From Tritrichomonas musculus (lineage: Eukaryota; Parabasalia; Tritrichomonadida; Tritrichomonadidae): a stretch of 64,000 nt of DNA. A program made the position numbers and the translations under genes. The DNA is taken from positions 4,325,501 to 4,389,500 of the forward strand of contig JAPFFF010000005.1 in NCBI GenBank assembly GCA_039105265.1, given 5' to 3'. The notes below the pieces were generated by a model. That model had not been told where the DNA came from. It worked only from the letters and a program-made list of their open reading frames with translations, and did no database searches. Shown here in pieces: positions 13,447-24,817 of the stretch (its first letter is position 1; every line of letters begins with the position of its first letter).

Positions 13447-14544
13447 GAATAGATTTTTCTATTATACATCATTCAAATTAAAACGATTAAATTTTTCTTT
13501 TCTGATTTGTTGGAAAAAAAACAATTAAAATTAAAAGATTTTTTTATGATACTTAACTAATATATTTGTGAAATTAATACAATATAAACTGTTATATTTA
13601 TTGAGATATTCGTATTTTTAAAATTACGATTGTGCGAATATGATCACAATTACTTTTCAATGAACCCATAGAATCTGAAAACCTACTTCAACTAAGGTTT
13701 GTCCTAAATTTACGTATTTTTGAGAGAAAAATTGACGAATATTCTGATTTTGAATATTTATGTTATTCATATTTATTATATATAAATAATTTATTCTTAA
13801 AAAAATATTTTTAATAAGATTACCTTAAAAAATATCAAGATATTTTAATTTATTTTTCTGATATCTTCTCAAAAAGTTAATTATTTTACCTTCAATAAAG
13901 CATATGAATCTTTCAATATTTTTGGAGTTGCATACTTAATTTAAACCCATCAAATAAATCAAAAATGCATTCTATCAATATTTTGGTAATTTTGAGAGAA
14001 TAATAAGTTGTATAAACTATTCAAATACCGAATGCAAGTATTTTGTTATTTTTGTGAATTGTATTAATTTTTTTATTAATTTTATATTTTTTTAAAATTA
14101 GTAATATGATCAAAAATATGAAAAATCTATATAAAATTTATTATTATAGAGAAGCAAAAACAAATTTGATAATTGATTTAATAATATATTATCATAACTC
14201 GTTTTCTTGAATATAGTCAAAGGATATCATCATTGATAATTGAATGTAGTAAATAATCTTAGAGCATTGTATGTGATATAACGTATTAAAAACCTAAAAT
14301 TTGTGTTGTTAAAGCATTTATAAAAAATTTAAATTGTTTGTTTTACCCTATAAAATATTAAATTGCAATTATGTCATTATTGTAAACAAAAAGTTTATTA
14401 ATATAAATACAAAAAAAAATTGTACGTATCCGTAATTGCGTATAGTTAGTAATGATAATAACTATCGTTATACATCATTTTTTATTAACACTACTATTTA
14501 AAAATAATAAATAACAAAATAAATTAAAATAAATATTATAAAAA
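13090..14544. other. Intergenic region, AT-rich, no gene seen
   Basis: About 1.45 kb with no convincing frame. A short inverted repeat (CTCTCAA...TTGAGAG, 13381-13406) is followed by a run of 28 T at 13419-13446. Confidence 0.7.
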
Positions 14545-16077
14545 TCATATAAATATTGGATCGCATAATGTGGTTCGAGAAATTGGTGGGAAATAATTAC
14601 TTATATATTGGGATATTGGCACCTGATCGAGAAGCATAGAGGCGATGGCAGGAACAGTAGACACGCCAACAGAACGATAAGTGTTGGGTGTCATTTGAGT
14701 AAAATTGTTTGATCCTATATCAATTCCACCAAAACTCATTTCTAGAGTATAAGCAAAGGGAATCTGATATCTATTATGTAAAGCGACTCGCATTGTCGAA
14801 CTAAATGAATCGAGATTAAATGTACAACTTCCAGCTTCATCAAAAACGGAATTATAGCGTGACATTATCTGTGGGAAAAAGCTTTCATATTCATTAAGCG
14901 TACAATTTTCATCAAATACTCCATAACTGAATGCATTACATTGAGCGGTATGGCCATGATAATCAAGAAAAAATATAAGGGGACGGCTGCGAACTAGTTG
15001 ATCTAATAAAGAGACTAATATAAATTCAACAGGATTTGAACGTCTATTTGGTCGAATCCAAACTCGGTTCTGATCATAACCAGATAAAGTAGGGCGATAA
15101 TAACCGCATATTACGCCATCTGGATTCATCATTGGAATAAGTAGAAATGAGAAATTCTTTAAAAGTCTCTCAGAATCTTCATTGCCTGAATTAAATAGAG
15201 TGGACATGAATCCTTCCATTGCATAAGAAGCATTTGATTCACCTGGATGATGTCGTGATGTAATAACGATTAATGGTTTCTTCAAGCAAAGTAATGATTT
15301 ATGAGACGAAAAGTATCTCTTAGCATTCACACATTTCTGAACATCTGCATCCCAAAAAATGACAGGAAACTCAACTCCTCCTAATGTATTGCATAATATG
15401 GTACAATGAATTGAAGGCCCAAGTTTTGTTAAATGATTTCGCATATCTGTGTATGAGTACGGATACAAATAGGAAAAATAAATTGTATCTGGTTCTTTAA
15501 CTGAAAAAGTAAATGATAATGCGTATTCTGAAGATGGTCCTTTTTTCCAGCACCAAAAATTTAAGTTATTTCCGAATCTTTGCCATCCTATTCCTTTTGC
15601 AACAGCATTCAATGACAATGCGGTAGGCTGGACGCCCAATTTATGAAGATGAGCATCGCGGAAAAATCCAACAATGGTGAAACAATATTCACCTGGTGGA
15701 ATATTTTCAACTTTGAAAAAGTACCAAAGTGCTGAATAATAACTTGTAGGATCAGGAAGTAAATGAATTTCAAATAATCTAGGCCCTGTACGAAAAACTT
15801 GGCCTAAATTTCCACATTCAAAATCCCCAGAAAACTTAGGAACGTTATTTTGATTTCGATTATTTGGATCATAATATAATTCTTTTGGTTTTGAGGAAGT
15901 AGCAAAAACAGGATGAAATTTTGTAAAATGTAAAGGAGAAGTTGGATGATTTTCTGGTATTTCAATCGAAAGAGTATTTTTAAGCCTCTCTAATGGTTTA
16001 CGATGATATCCTGGAATTAAAGTTTGAGTTCGAAGAGGTGTCCTTCTTCGAGTAAAATTCGTTTTAATAACAAAATT
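14545..16077 (-). CDS. Cytosolic carboxypeptidase (M14D, CCP/AGBL family), start unresolved
   Basis: The open frame of 510 codons encodes a metallocarboxypeptidase of the CCP family, which removes glutamates from tubulin and other tails. The N-terminal CCP domain is visible (SGDFECGNLGQ, ALWYFFKVEN, FFRDAHLHKLG). The catalytic domain shows the zinc ligands HPGES at about residues 277-281 and the histidine in DYHGHT, NPDGV, and the catalytic glutamate in TLEMSFGG. The frame is open upstream of the N-domain to a TAA at 16078-16080 but contains no ATG before the middle of the protein. Either a short spliced first exon exists, or the gene lost its start. Starting at the first internal ATG would remove most of the N-domain, so I give the whole open frame. 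Confidence 0.85.
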   Translation of the reverse strand, partial: NFVIKTNFTRRRTPLRTQTLIPGYHRKPLERLKNTLSIEIPENHPTSPLHFTKFHPVFATSSKPKELYYDPNNRNQNNVPKFSGDFECGNLGQVFRTGPRLFEIHLLPDPTSYYSALWYFFKVENIPPGEYCFTIVGFFRDAHLHKLGVQPTALSLNAVAKGIGWQRFGNNLNFWCWKKGPSSEYALSFTFSVKEPDTIYFSYLYPYSYTDMRNHLTKLGPSIHCTILCNTLGGVEFPVIFWDADVQKCVNAKRYFSSHKSLLCLKKPLIVITSRHHPGESNASYAMEGFMSTLFNSGNEDSERLLKNFSFLLIPMMNPDGVICGYYRPTLSGYDQNRVWIRPNRRSNPVEFILVSLLDQLVRSRPLIFFLDYHGHTAQCNAFSYGVFDENCTLNEYESFFPQIMSRYNSVFDEAGSCTFNLDSFSSTMRVALHNRYQIPFAYTLEMSFGGIDIGSNNFTQMTPNTYRSVGVSTVPAIASMLLDQVPISQYISNYFPPISRTTLCDPIFI

Positions 16078-16811
16078 TTAATTGAATATTTTCAATAAAA
16101 ACGCAATTTCCTCAGAAATTTGAATATTATCACAAAATTACGAATATTCGTAAATGAACCTGATAAAATCCACACTAAATCAAAGGTTTTAAATAAAATC
16201 CTAAATGTTGCATTCGGAAATATTGCCAGGTATTAAATATGAAAAGAAATAACCTATAATTTTGAGCAAAATCAATTGAATATCAGATTTGTTTTCACGC
16301 ATTTGTCAAATAATTGCGATAAATGAATTTTAAAATTAATGATTATGTTATCTTACAGGCAATAAAATGATATTCAATTAAGTTTAATCTGAGAAAAATA
16401 TATTATAAAATATGATTTACCCCTATTTTTGCATCTTTTTATTATTAAACGATATTTGGTGTTAGTATTGAATATTGATCATTTGATCTCACATTAAATT
16501 TATTTTTTTTTTTTTTATAAATGATTAAGTTTTCACTCAAAAAGTCATCTATTATTAAAGGATATAAACAATTGTAAGGTGATTTTTAGTATTATTATTA
16601 TAAAAATAAAGCCAAGACAGATACAAATTTTAAAACAAAAATGAAGTAATTAAACAAATTATTGTAAAAAAAAAAATAAAAAGAATCAATGATTTTGATT
16701 TTATTTTTTAAGTGTTTGAAAGGAATAGAACAAGAATGAATAAATATTATCAAGAAGTTTAATTTAAAGTTTGTTTTAGGGAAAAAAAAAAAAAAAAGCA
16801 TTCAATTTAAT
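16078..16811. other. Intergenic region, no gene seen
   Basis: AT-rich spacer upstream of the carboxypeptidase and downstream of the surface-protein gene. An Initiator-like TCATTTTA followed by GTAAGA lies on the minus strand near 16355-16375, but no ATG lies between them, so I could not build a first exon for the carboxypeptidase from it. Confidence 0.6.
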
Positions 16812-19800
16812 TTAAAGATCAACTTGAACTTTATCTGATTCATCAGCGGAATTTTCCTTCTTTTTCTTTTTGATAACGACAACTGTAATTATGATGGCAA
16901 TGATTGCGACACCTGCAATAACGCCAACTACAATACCAGCTATTTGTCCCTTTGATAATTTATCCCCGTTATTTTTCTTATCCTCTTCTGGAGGAGTTTT
17001 TGTTTCTTCGTCGACACGATTGATCACAAGTGAGCGACTTTCTTCGAGAGCAGGTGAATAATTTTCACATTCTGCGTTATTAAAGAATGTATCACTAAAG
17101 TTTAGAGCATCTTTCCATGAAGCACAAGTTGATGTAAATGTTCCTTGGAAAATGAGGAATTGTTTGTCTTTGTCTTGTGAAGAAGGTTGTGTTTTACCAT
17201 TTGAAGGCTTGTTGAGCTCAATTGAAGATGGTGGTTTGCCTAACGCTCCATGGAGCATTGGGAAGATGTAATTAGCATAATTATATGAATGCAAATTGAG
17301 GTTTAATTTTGTTCCTTCAAGTTCGACATTTTCCAGTTCTAAAGAAGCTGTTTCAGTTATGCTAAACTCACTTGAAATTTTGACTTTTGTTAATTTGCCG
17401 GATGTTTGTGCTTGTGCTTGAAGAGTGTTGACAGTAATTGGAACAGTATCGCTTGGATCATCATTACGTGTTGCTGATATTGATCCCGAATCATGCAAAT
17501 TAATTGATTCGATTTTTATTGTTTTGACATTCTCTGACACCGTCAATTTAAGAGGACTATAAACCTCTGAATTCGAGTTGATAGAAACACTTTCACTTTT
17601 TGTTTCTATGTTTACAGTTGATTCAACTTTATTCTTGATTGAAAGTTTGACGTCATTGTTATCACTCACATTGATGCTAACTGATGATGAATCTTCATTT
17701 AAGAATAAGTTCAGATTTCCGCCAGAAAGAGTAACTTTTGCATTATCTTCCAGTTTTATGTATTGATTTGGTGCCAGATTTAAATCAGTGAAAGCCGTTT
17801 CTTTGTTATCGCTGATTGAAACAAATTGATCACCATCATCAGTCTTATCAAAGTGTTTGTCAAGTTCCTCTTTAATTTTGTCAGATCCAACTTCAGAAAG
17901 GTCTGCTTTTCCGGCTTCTTTTTCATCTTTGCTTGTCGAATCAATGATAATAATTGGATTGAAAGCATCATGTCTTGTAACTTCAATTTTTGAATTACAA
18001 CTTTTTGTATCAAGAACAACAAAACTTTTGAAAGAAGTGAAATATATTGAAACAGAATCATTTATATTATCCCAGTTTCCTGAAGTTGTCAATTTAACGT
18101 TATACTTTGGATCTTCAAGGAGGAGAGAATCAAGATTCATTATTGTTAAATTGAGTGGTTTTGCAATTGTTGTGTCATTTTCAACAAATAAATCGAAATA
18201 ATGAGATGGAATTATAAAAGTAAAACGTTCAGCAAAACTATATGGAATGTAATCAGGAGCATCCATAGGATAATCTTCTGGATAAATTTCGTCAACCGTG
18301 CTCTGATCAAGGTCAGGATAGTTTTTTAATTTTGGAAAATAATCCCAATAATATTCAATCAAAATGCTTGATTGAAAGATAGTCCAACGATCCTTGCCAA
18401 ATGAAATACGATATTTTCTAGAATCAGCAGATTCTTGATAATCTTTTATTCCGTACTGTGTTACTTTAATTTTATCACTACTGCTTGATATTATATTTTC
18501 ATGTGTTACGCCATCAACAATCAGATTTTGGCATTGTAATTGTTGAGAACTTGAATCAATATATGATGTTATTAATAGCATGTTTTCAATGTTTAAAGGT
18601 GACTCTGAGACTTTAACTGTTATTTTTTGTAATCTCAAAAAAGACACTTTATCTTTAATATTTCCATGTATTCCAATATTTGCGGTAGCTACTTTCTTTC
18701 TCAATATTTTCTTCTTAATTCCTTCTTTTTGAGATAACAATTTGAGATCGCTGGAATCTTCGGTATATGATAAAAATATTGATATTTTATTCTTTAGCTT
18801 GTTAAAGTCAATGTCTGGGATATCAACTAATGTCATTATGGCCAATGTATGTGAATTAGATGGTAAATTTTGTAATTCATTATTAATGTTCTGTGGTGTA
18901 GTACAGCCATAATAATCAATTGAGTCAAAAGCCTCACAGTATTCTTCAATTGGATTTTCTTTACATTTTTCAAAGGTTGTCTTTATTGCAGAGCACATTG
19001 AATTATCATTGGTAACAATTAATTGAGAAGAAAATGTAAAAGTAGAAAATGGAGGCTGGTAAACTGTGCCTATAACTGGTATTTCATCATCATCAGGTGC
19101 AGGTGGAGTTACTGTTCCGTCTTCATGCAGTGAATAATTAGAAAATGTTACTTTTGTTGAGTTGATTTGATTATCAATATTTAGATAATCTTGAAAGCCG
19201 GTGAAATAAACAGAAACATTAGTGTTTATATCATCCCAATCACCAGAAGATGTCAACTTTACTAAATACTTCGAATCATCAAGAAGGCGTGCATGCTCAT
19301 TCTTTTGTTTTTCTAAAGACAGTAAAGTGATATTGATAGGTCTGGCTATTGAATTACCTTTGTCTGCATGAAGATCAAAAAAGTGAGAAACTGTCATTAA
19401 ATTGAATCTTCCACATGAACTGTATGGAAAAGCATATCGTGAATAATAAGATTGTTGCGGGTCATTGAAAAATGCAAGAGATACATCCCACTTATTTTCT
19501 AAAAATGTAATTCTGTACATCAATTCGTCAGTCTCAGTATAAGGTATATAAAGTGAAAAATGCTTTACTTGGATAAAACTCCAAGTTTCTGCAAACATAT
19601 ATAGGTATGTACCTGGATCAATCGTCATCCTTTTTGGCTTAATTAATTCGGTTTCGAAGCTAATGAATGAGTTTTGAAGCTCCAAATAATCAATAGTTAA
19701 TGGAGCCTCTAAAATTTTAAGGACAAATTTAGGTGTCTTTGAATATTCATCTGATTCGGATATCAATATCAAACTTGACACTTTTTCTTGTATATTTCCA

Positions 19801-21815
19801 CGAATTCCAATTTCAATTTCAAGATTATCTACTACTACATTCTCTTTCGGTTTTTTCTTTAAAAGCCTGTTTCTTTTTTTAATATTCTTTACATTGTTTC
19901 TGAAATCATAATCTGCAGGCTCTAGTGATTCAAAAGTAACAGATTTTTTGGACTTTAATTGATTCAAATCAATATCAGGAATGTTCGTATCTGTAGAAAT
20001 TAGCAAGTCATTGTTATTGTTCAAATTTGCTATTTCACTGTTTATATTTTTGGCACTTGAAAGACAAATCACTTCTTCAGGTAATTCATCTTCATCAAAA
20101 TCAATGCATTCTTCATCATTTGGATTTTCTTTGCATTTTTTCACAAAATTCTTATAAAAGCTGCATGCAAAAGTAGGGCTTGAGATATAAATATTAGTAA
20201 ATGGTTTTCTTTTAGGATAAGATTCTGGTTGAAAAGGATGGTCTTCTGGATAAGCATTAGGATCATCTTTTATATCTTCAGATGATGAAACTTCTGGATC
20301 TTTAGGTATATAAATTGGATTATCAATTAATTTAACCTTAGAATAAAGGTAATTTTCCAATTCAACGAATTCATCATAATATGTAATATTGATTATAGCA
20401 TCAGTTATGCTTTTCCAATTTCCAGATGATGTAAGTCTAACTATATTTTTATCATATGGGTTTTCTGTCATTTCGTATTCACCCGAATTAAAACGTGGTG
20501 AAAATATTGCCAAATTGACGTCTTTTGATGTTGTAATAGCTTCATTTTCAATGTAAAAGTCTATATAAATTGCTTCGACATTTAAATTTAATGTTTCACT
20601 TAAGTTATATGGAAAAGTAAATAAAGGCTCAAAATTCTCTTCGTTACGTCGTCTATATAAAATATTCCATTCACTTTCATTAATAAAAACTCTAAAGTAT
20701 CTGTGATCAAAATATGGTATTGTGAATGATATGTGATCAAATTGTAATTTTTCAAAGCCTATCTTGCTTGCGGAACTGGAATCCAAATCCATGTTTTTGG
20801 AAATAATTGGTTCTGAATTTGAAGCCATTGTCGTAGAACGGAGCACAGTATTGTCTATCTTTAATGGATGATCTTTGACATCAATGGTTAAAGAATCAAG
20901 AACCAAGGTTGTAATTTTGCTTTCATTAAGTCCAGCAAGTCCAACGACTACATTATAAGTATCTTTTTTAATAAATACTTTAATTGGATGTTTTATTTGG
21001 CTCAAATCAATTGATGAAATATTAACACGAGTTTCAATGTGTAAATCATAATTTGTATCGATTTTCGCAAGTTCGTCATTTATTTTGGCTGTATCATTAA
21101 TACATATTAAATCATCAATATTGGTCACTCTCCAGCATTCGTACTCTTTTGGATTTTCTTTGCATGATTTAACAAGTTCTATTAAATCCAAGCAGTTAAT
21201 ATTTATATCATCTTTAATTCTCATCTCAACATGAGGTAGAACTTTGTAATTAGGCTTAAATGGATATAAATTGGGGAAATAATTATCATCAAAAGAGGGG
21301 ACAATCGGATCTGGTACATAAGAGTCATTTTCTGTAATTGTATTTGTATTATCATTATTATTTTCATCTGATGATTGATCAGAAAATGGTTCGCTCTCTG
21401 TAGAAAAAGATGAATCATCATCTTTTTCGTTGTTGGAGGAAGATATATCTGAATCATATTTTTGGTCATTATCAGATGATATTTCTGATACTGAATCTGT
21501 AGCATCATTTTCATTTTCATTCACTGAAGATGATTCTGAGATGTCATTTGGAGAATTATTTTCATTTTCTTTTTGAGATAAAGATTTGCTTAAATGATTT
21601 GTGTCTTTGTTTTCTTCTTTGTTTGGTAATACATCTGCAGCAATATATAAGGAATCATTTTCTTGTTCATTATTTTGTAATATATTAATTTTGGATTTTG
21701 ATATTCTTTTTCCAATTTCTTTTGGATCTAAACTTTTTGATAATGTCCTTTCTTTGTCTGAATCTGCTTTTGCTTGAATGCAAAAGCATGCAAATATCAG
21801 AATAAAACTGAGCAT
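16812..21815 (-). CDS. Large type I surface protein with three CKENP modules, 1667 aa
   Basis: The protein has a signal peptide (MLSFILIFACFCIQAKA), an acidic Ser/Asn/Glu-rich stretch to about residue 175, a long extracellular part, one membrane segment at about residues 1625-1647 (GIVVGVIAGVAIIAIIITVV) and a short basic-then-acidic tail. Three related modules start around residues 205, 550 and 940. Each has a cysteine, then KCKENP or SCKENP, then further cysteines, INxEL and a DIDLxQLK-like strand. The modules are spaced about 345-390 residues apart. Beyond about residue 1250 comes a Ser/Thr-rich beta-type region without the cysteine pattern. Many Asn-X-Ser/Thr sites suggest glycosylation. 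Family not recognised; it looks like a trichomonad surface or adhesion-type protein, but that is inference. Confidence 0.85.
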   Translation of the reverse strand: MLSFILIFACFCIQAKADSDKERTLSKSLDPKEIGKRISKSKINILQNNEQENDSLYIAADVLPNKEENKDTNHLSKSLSQKENENNSPNDISESSSVNENENDATDSVSEISSDNDQKYDSDISSSNNEKDDDSSFSTESEPFSDQSSDENNNDNTNTITENDSYVPDPIVPSFDDNYFPNLYPFKPNYKVLPHVEMRIKDDININCLDLIELVKSCKENPKEYECWRVTNIDDLICINDTAKINDELAKIDTNYDLHIETRVNISSIDLSQIKHPIKVFIKKDTYNVVVGLAGLNESKITTLVLDSLTIDVKDHPLKIDNTVLRSTTMASNSEPIISKNMDLDSSSASKIGFEKLQFDHISFTIPYFDHRYFRVFINESEWNILYRRRNEENFEPLFTFPYNLSETLNLNVEAIYIDFYIENEAITTSKDVNLAIFSPRFNSGEYEMTENPYDKNIVRLTSSGNWKSITDAIINITYYDEFVELENYLYSKVKLIDNPIYIPKDPEVSSSEDIKDDPNAYPEDHPFQPESYPKRKPFTNIYISSPTFACSFYKNFVKKCKENPNDEECIDFDEDELPEEVICLSSAKNINSEIANLNNNNDLLISTDTNIPDIDLNQLKSKKSVTFESLEPADYDFRNNVKNIKKRNRLLKKKPKENVVVDNLEIEIGIRGNIQEKVSSLILISESDEYSKTPKFVLKILEAPLTIDYLELQNSFISFETELIKPKRMTIDPGTYLYMFAETWSFIQVKHFSLYIPYTETDELMYRITFLENKWDVSLAFFNDPQQSYYSRYAFPYSSCGRFNLMTVSHFFDLHADKGNSIARPINITLLSLEKQKNEHARLLDDSKYLVKLTSSGDWDDINTNVSVYFTGFQDYLNIDNQINSTKVTFSNYSLHEDGTVTPPAPDDDEIPVIGTVYQPPFSTFTFSSQLIVTNDNSMCSAIKTTFEKCKENPIEEYCEAFDSIDYYGCTTPQNINNELQNLPSNSHTLAIMTLVDIPDIDFNKLKNKISIFLSYTEDSSDLKLLSQKEGIKKKILRKKVATANIGIHGNIKDKVSFLRLQKITVKVSESPLNIENMLLITSYIDSSSQQLQCQNLIVDGVTHENIISSSSDKIKVTQYGIKDYQESADSRKYRISFGKDRWTIFQSSILIEYYWDYFPKLKNYPDLDQSTVDEIYPEDYPMDAPDYIPYSFAERFTFIIPSHYFDLFVENDTTIAKPLNLTIMNLDSLLLEDPKYNVKLTTSGNWDNINDSVSIYFTSFKSFVVLDTKSCNSKIEVTRHDAFNPIIIIDSTSKDEKEAGKADLSEVGSDKIKEELDKHFDKTDDGDQFVSISDNKETAFTDLNLAPNQYIKLEDNAKVTLSGGNLNLFLNEDSSSVSINVSDNNDVKLSIKNKVESTVNIETKSESVSINSNSEVYSPLKLTVSENVKTIKIESINLHDSGSISATRNDDPSDTVPITVNTLQAQAQTSGKLTKVKISSEFSITETASLELENVELEGTKLNLNLHSYNYANYIFPMLHGALGKPPSSIELNKPSNGKTQPSSQDKDKQFLIFQGTFTSTCASWKDALNFSDTFFNNAECENYSPALEESRSLVINRVDEETKTPPEEDKKNNGDKLSKGQIAGIVVGVIAGVAIIAIIITVVVIKKKKKENSADESDKVQVDL

Positions 21816-24800
21816 CTATTAAACTCAAAAGTTTATCTAATAATGAACTGATTATTGAAAACTTTGGTTTGAACTTATCTGTTCCTATGAAAATTTCACT
21901 ATAGTATTGAAATTCGATATTGTTTATCACAAACCGTAAAATTTATTTGAAATTTTCAAATAAAAAATAATGGTCAACAATTAATTCAAAGAAATAGAAA
22001 TTTTCCATAGCTCGCTTAATAAAGATAAAAAAGAAAGTATTAGCTTTTTTTTTTTTTTAATCTTTCTGCTTTTGAATAATTGATAAGATCAAATAACGTA
22101 TTTCCACTCAATTATCTTTATTTTAATAAAAACGATAAAATCATTATATTTTTTAATATTATAAAGCAACGTTAATGATATTATTACATTATGTTTAAAT
22201 AAAAGCAAATGTCTAGATGTACATTTGTCATAGTTTAAAATACATATTTATATATATAAATATTTTATATTTCATCAAGAATATGATAAGATAATAATGA
22301 AATAGCTAATATTGTAGCGTTAAAAATCTTAGAGAGCAAATGGATATTTTTTGGAAATATTAAAATTTTGAAAATATTGGGAAAAAAAAAGATACTAATA
22401 CTTTAGCCATAATAAAGCTTTAACATAAAAAGATATCAATAAGGACAAGAAAAATGCTGTTTTATTTAAATTGTTGGATTTCATTCAAATTGGTAATTGT
22501 GACCTTTTTGGGCTCTCAATTTTTTTTTTCATTGAATTTGTATCCATTTTGATTTAGAAATGATTATATAATGCTATATTTTTCAAATATAATCTAATAT
22601 GCAAATAATAAATGGATTTTCTTAGGTATTTAAAAAATTCAATGCAAATTGAATACTTTCATTGAAAAAATACTGTCATCATTTTTTATCAATATTTAAA
22701 CAAAGGTCATATTTTTAAAATGAGAATTTAAGATGATAATATTTTCGTATTAAAGCATATGTATGAAGGATGAATGATTAATTAGTAGTTCATAAAAAAT
22801 GTTCTTTATATTTTTAATATAATGATTGAAAATGCTTTTTAAAATATTTTCTTGAAATCATTTAAAATGCATCATATTTCATCAATAATATGGCTATAAA
22901 AGTAATATAATTAAATTTATTTTTTGAAATCTCTAAATCATTATTAATGATGACATAAAAATAAGAAATACAATTAAATTTATAGAATAATGTTATATTC
23001 TAATCATATTTTATAATCTATGATATTGTATATATATTTGGACTAAAATTACCAATTGAACATTTCAATATAAAAATCACCGAAAATTCAATAGATCTGC
23101 TAACACTGAATGAAAAACAAAAAATTAATATTTATCTGATGCTTTGGGTTGTTTATATAGATATCTATATGATGTATATTATTATATATTCAAATTTACA
23201 TATAAAAATGAAATTGTTCATATTTTATTGTTGAAGATACGAATCAAAAAAATTTATAAATCTGATATCATTGCAACAATTAATATAAACATTTTGTTGA
23301 CAGGACATATTGTACATTATAAAAAATTATAATAAAAATAAAAATAATTAAAAGAAATGTTGTTTATTATATCTTGAAGCCGTTCTTTTTCATCTATAAA
23401 TATTATAATTAAGATGAAAAAGATGATAAGTATATTCATAAGATTACAGATAAACACTGGCATTATTAACATAGATTTTCGAATAATGTATCAAGAAAGT
23501 GGAAAATTTTAGATAAAATCAAGTTAAATCATATGTTGATGAAAAATGCCCAAATTTTTAAAATGATTAACCATTCAATTTAATTCAAATTTAGTATAAT
23601 TTTAATAATATCAAAAGAATGCGACTGATTTTGATTCCAAAGTAAGAATGTAAGCTTCCCATATATTGAGTTTTATTTTATAAATAAATTTTTGAAATGA
23701 ATATTTTGAATTTGTTAAGTGGAATAAAAAAAAAAAAAAATGAATTAAAAAAATTCAATTATATATATGAAATATAAGTTAAGCATCATCAATCTTGTTT
23801 CCTAATGTTGTGTTACATGCAAAAGTTTTATTATTACTAAAAAATTATTGTTGAAAACATTATAAAAATTTCATTTTTCCGAAATATATCCATCTGCAAA
23901 CATTCATGTTGTACATGGACAAATGTCAGTTATTTTAATATTTTTTTCTTCTGTATTGCATGTTTTATATTGTAGTGGATTATAAAATTGATTTATTGAT
24001 TGTTTTTTTCCAAGAAAAGGAATTTTCGAGAACTAAAAGGATAATAGAAAATTTTTAGAAATTTTATTATTTGAATTACACAAGAATATACTTTTAATAT
24101 AAAATCATAAGCATTATAATTGATTAGTAATTAAATAAATAAGCAAAGTTACCATTAATAAAAAGTTGAAATCCCTTTTTTATTGTCCAATTTTCACATT
24201 CAATTTGAATCCAACATTTAGAAAATTTCAGAAAAAAATTTAAAAAATAAAGAATGCTTTAATATCATCAGTAAAAGATGAATGATATTGGATTGATTTT
24301 AAAAAATAATATGCTCTTTATTTTGGAAAAAAGGAAATGACCCGACGGTTATAGAAATATTTCCACATTGAATTGTCAAATTAATTGACGTTTAGAAATA
24401 TTCAACAATAAAAAAAATATCATTGTATGGCAATAATCGAGGTTATGTGATTTCTTAATCATCTTTTCAATAAGAAAAAGTTATTATTCAATCATTAATA
24501 TTGAAATTAAATTGGAAGTAATTTAATTCATTCAATTCATTCAATGAAGAATAAATTTGGATATAATCTATTTTGGTTCTTAAATTCAATGGGAGTGAAT
24601 TATTTTTGTTAGATTGGAAATGATTTCATTTTTAAATATTGACGTTAATAATGACCGTTATTTGACTTGACTTCATTTAAAATCTTTAGGCAAAAAAGCA
24701 AAATATAACATGCTACATTGATAGAATATTATATATTTTATTAAGTTTATAGCATTTATAATTTATTTATAAACCAACAACAACATAAAAAATAATGATA

Positions 24801-24817
24801 AGACTATATTAAAATAT
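21816..24817. other. 3-kb intergenic region, no gene seen
   Basis: This is the longest host stretch without a gene. It is extremely AT-rich with many homopolymer runs. A 62-codon frame at 23144-23332 has a random-looking composition and is not called. I see no tRNA, snRNA or repeat I can support. Confidence 0.65.

Noticed and set aside
16598-16801. 67-codon Phe-rich frame
   Set aside because: It is a translation of T-rich spacer with no start signal.
23144-23332. 62-codon frame in the 3-kb gap
   Set aside because: Lys/Ile/Tyr-rich composition is what random AT-rich DNA gives.
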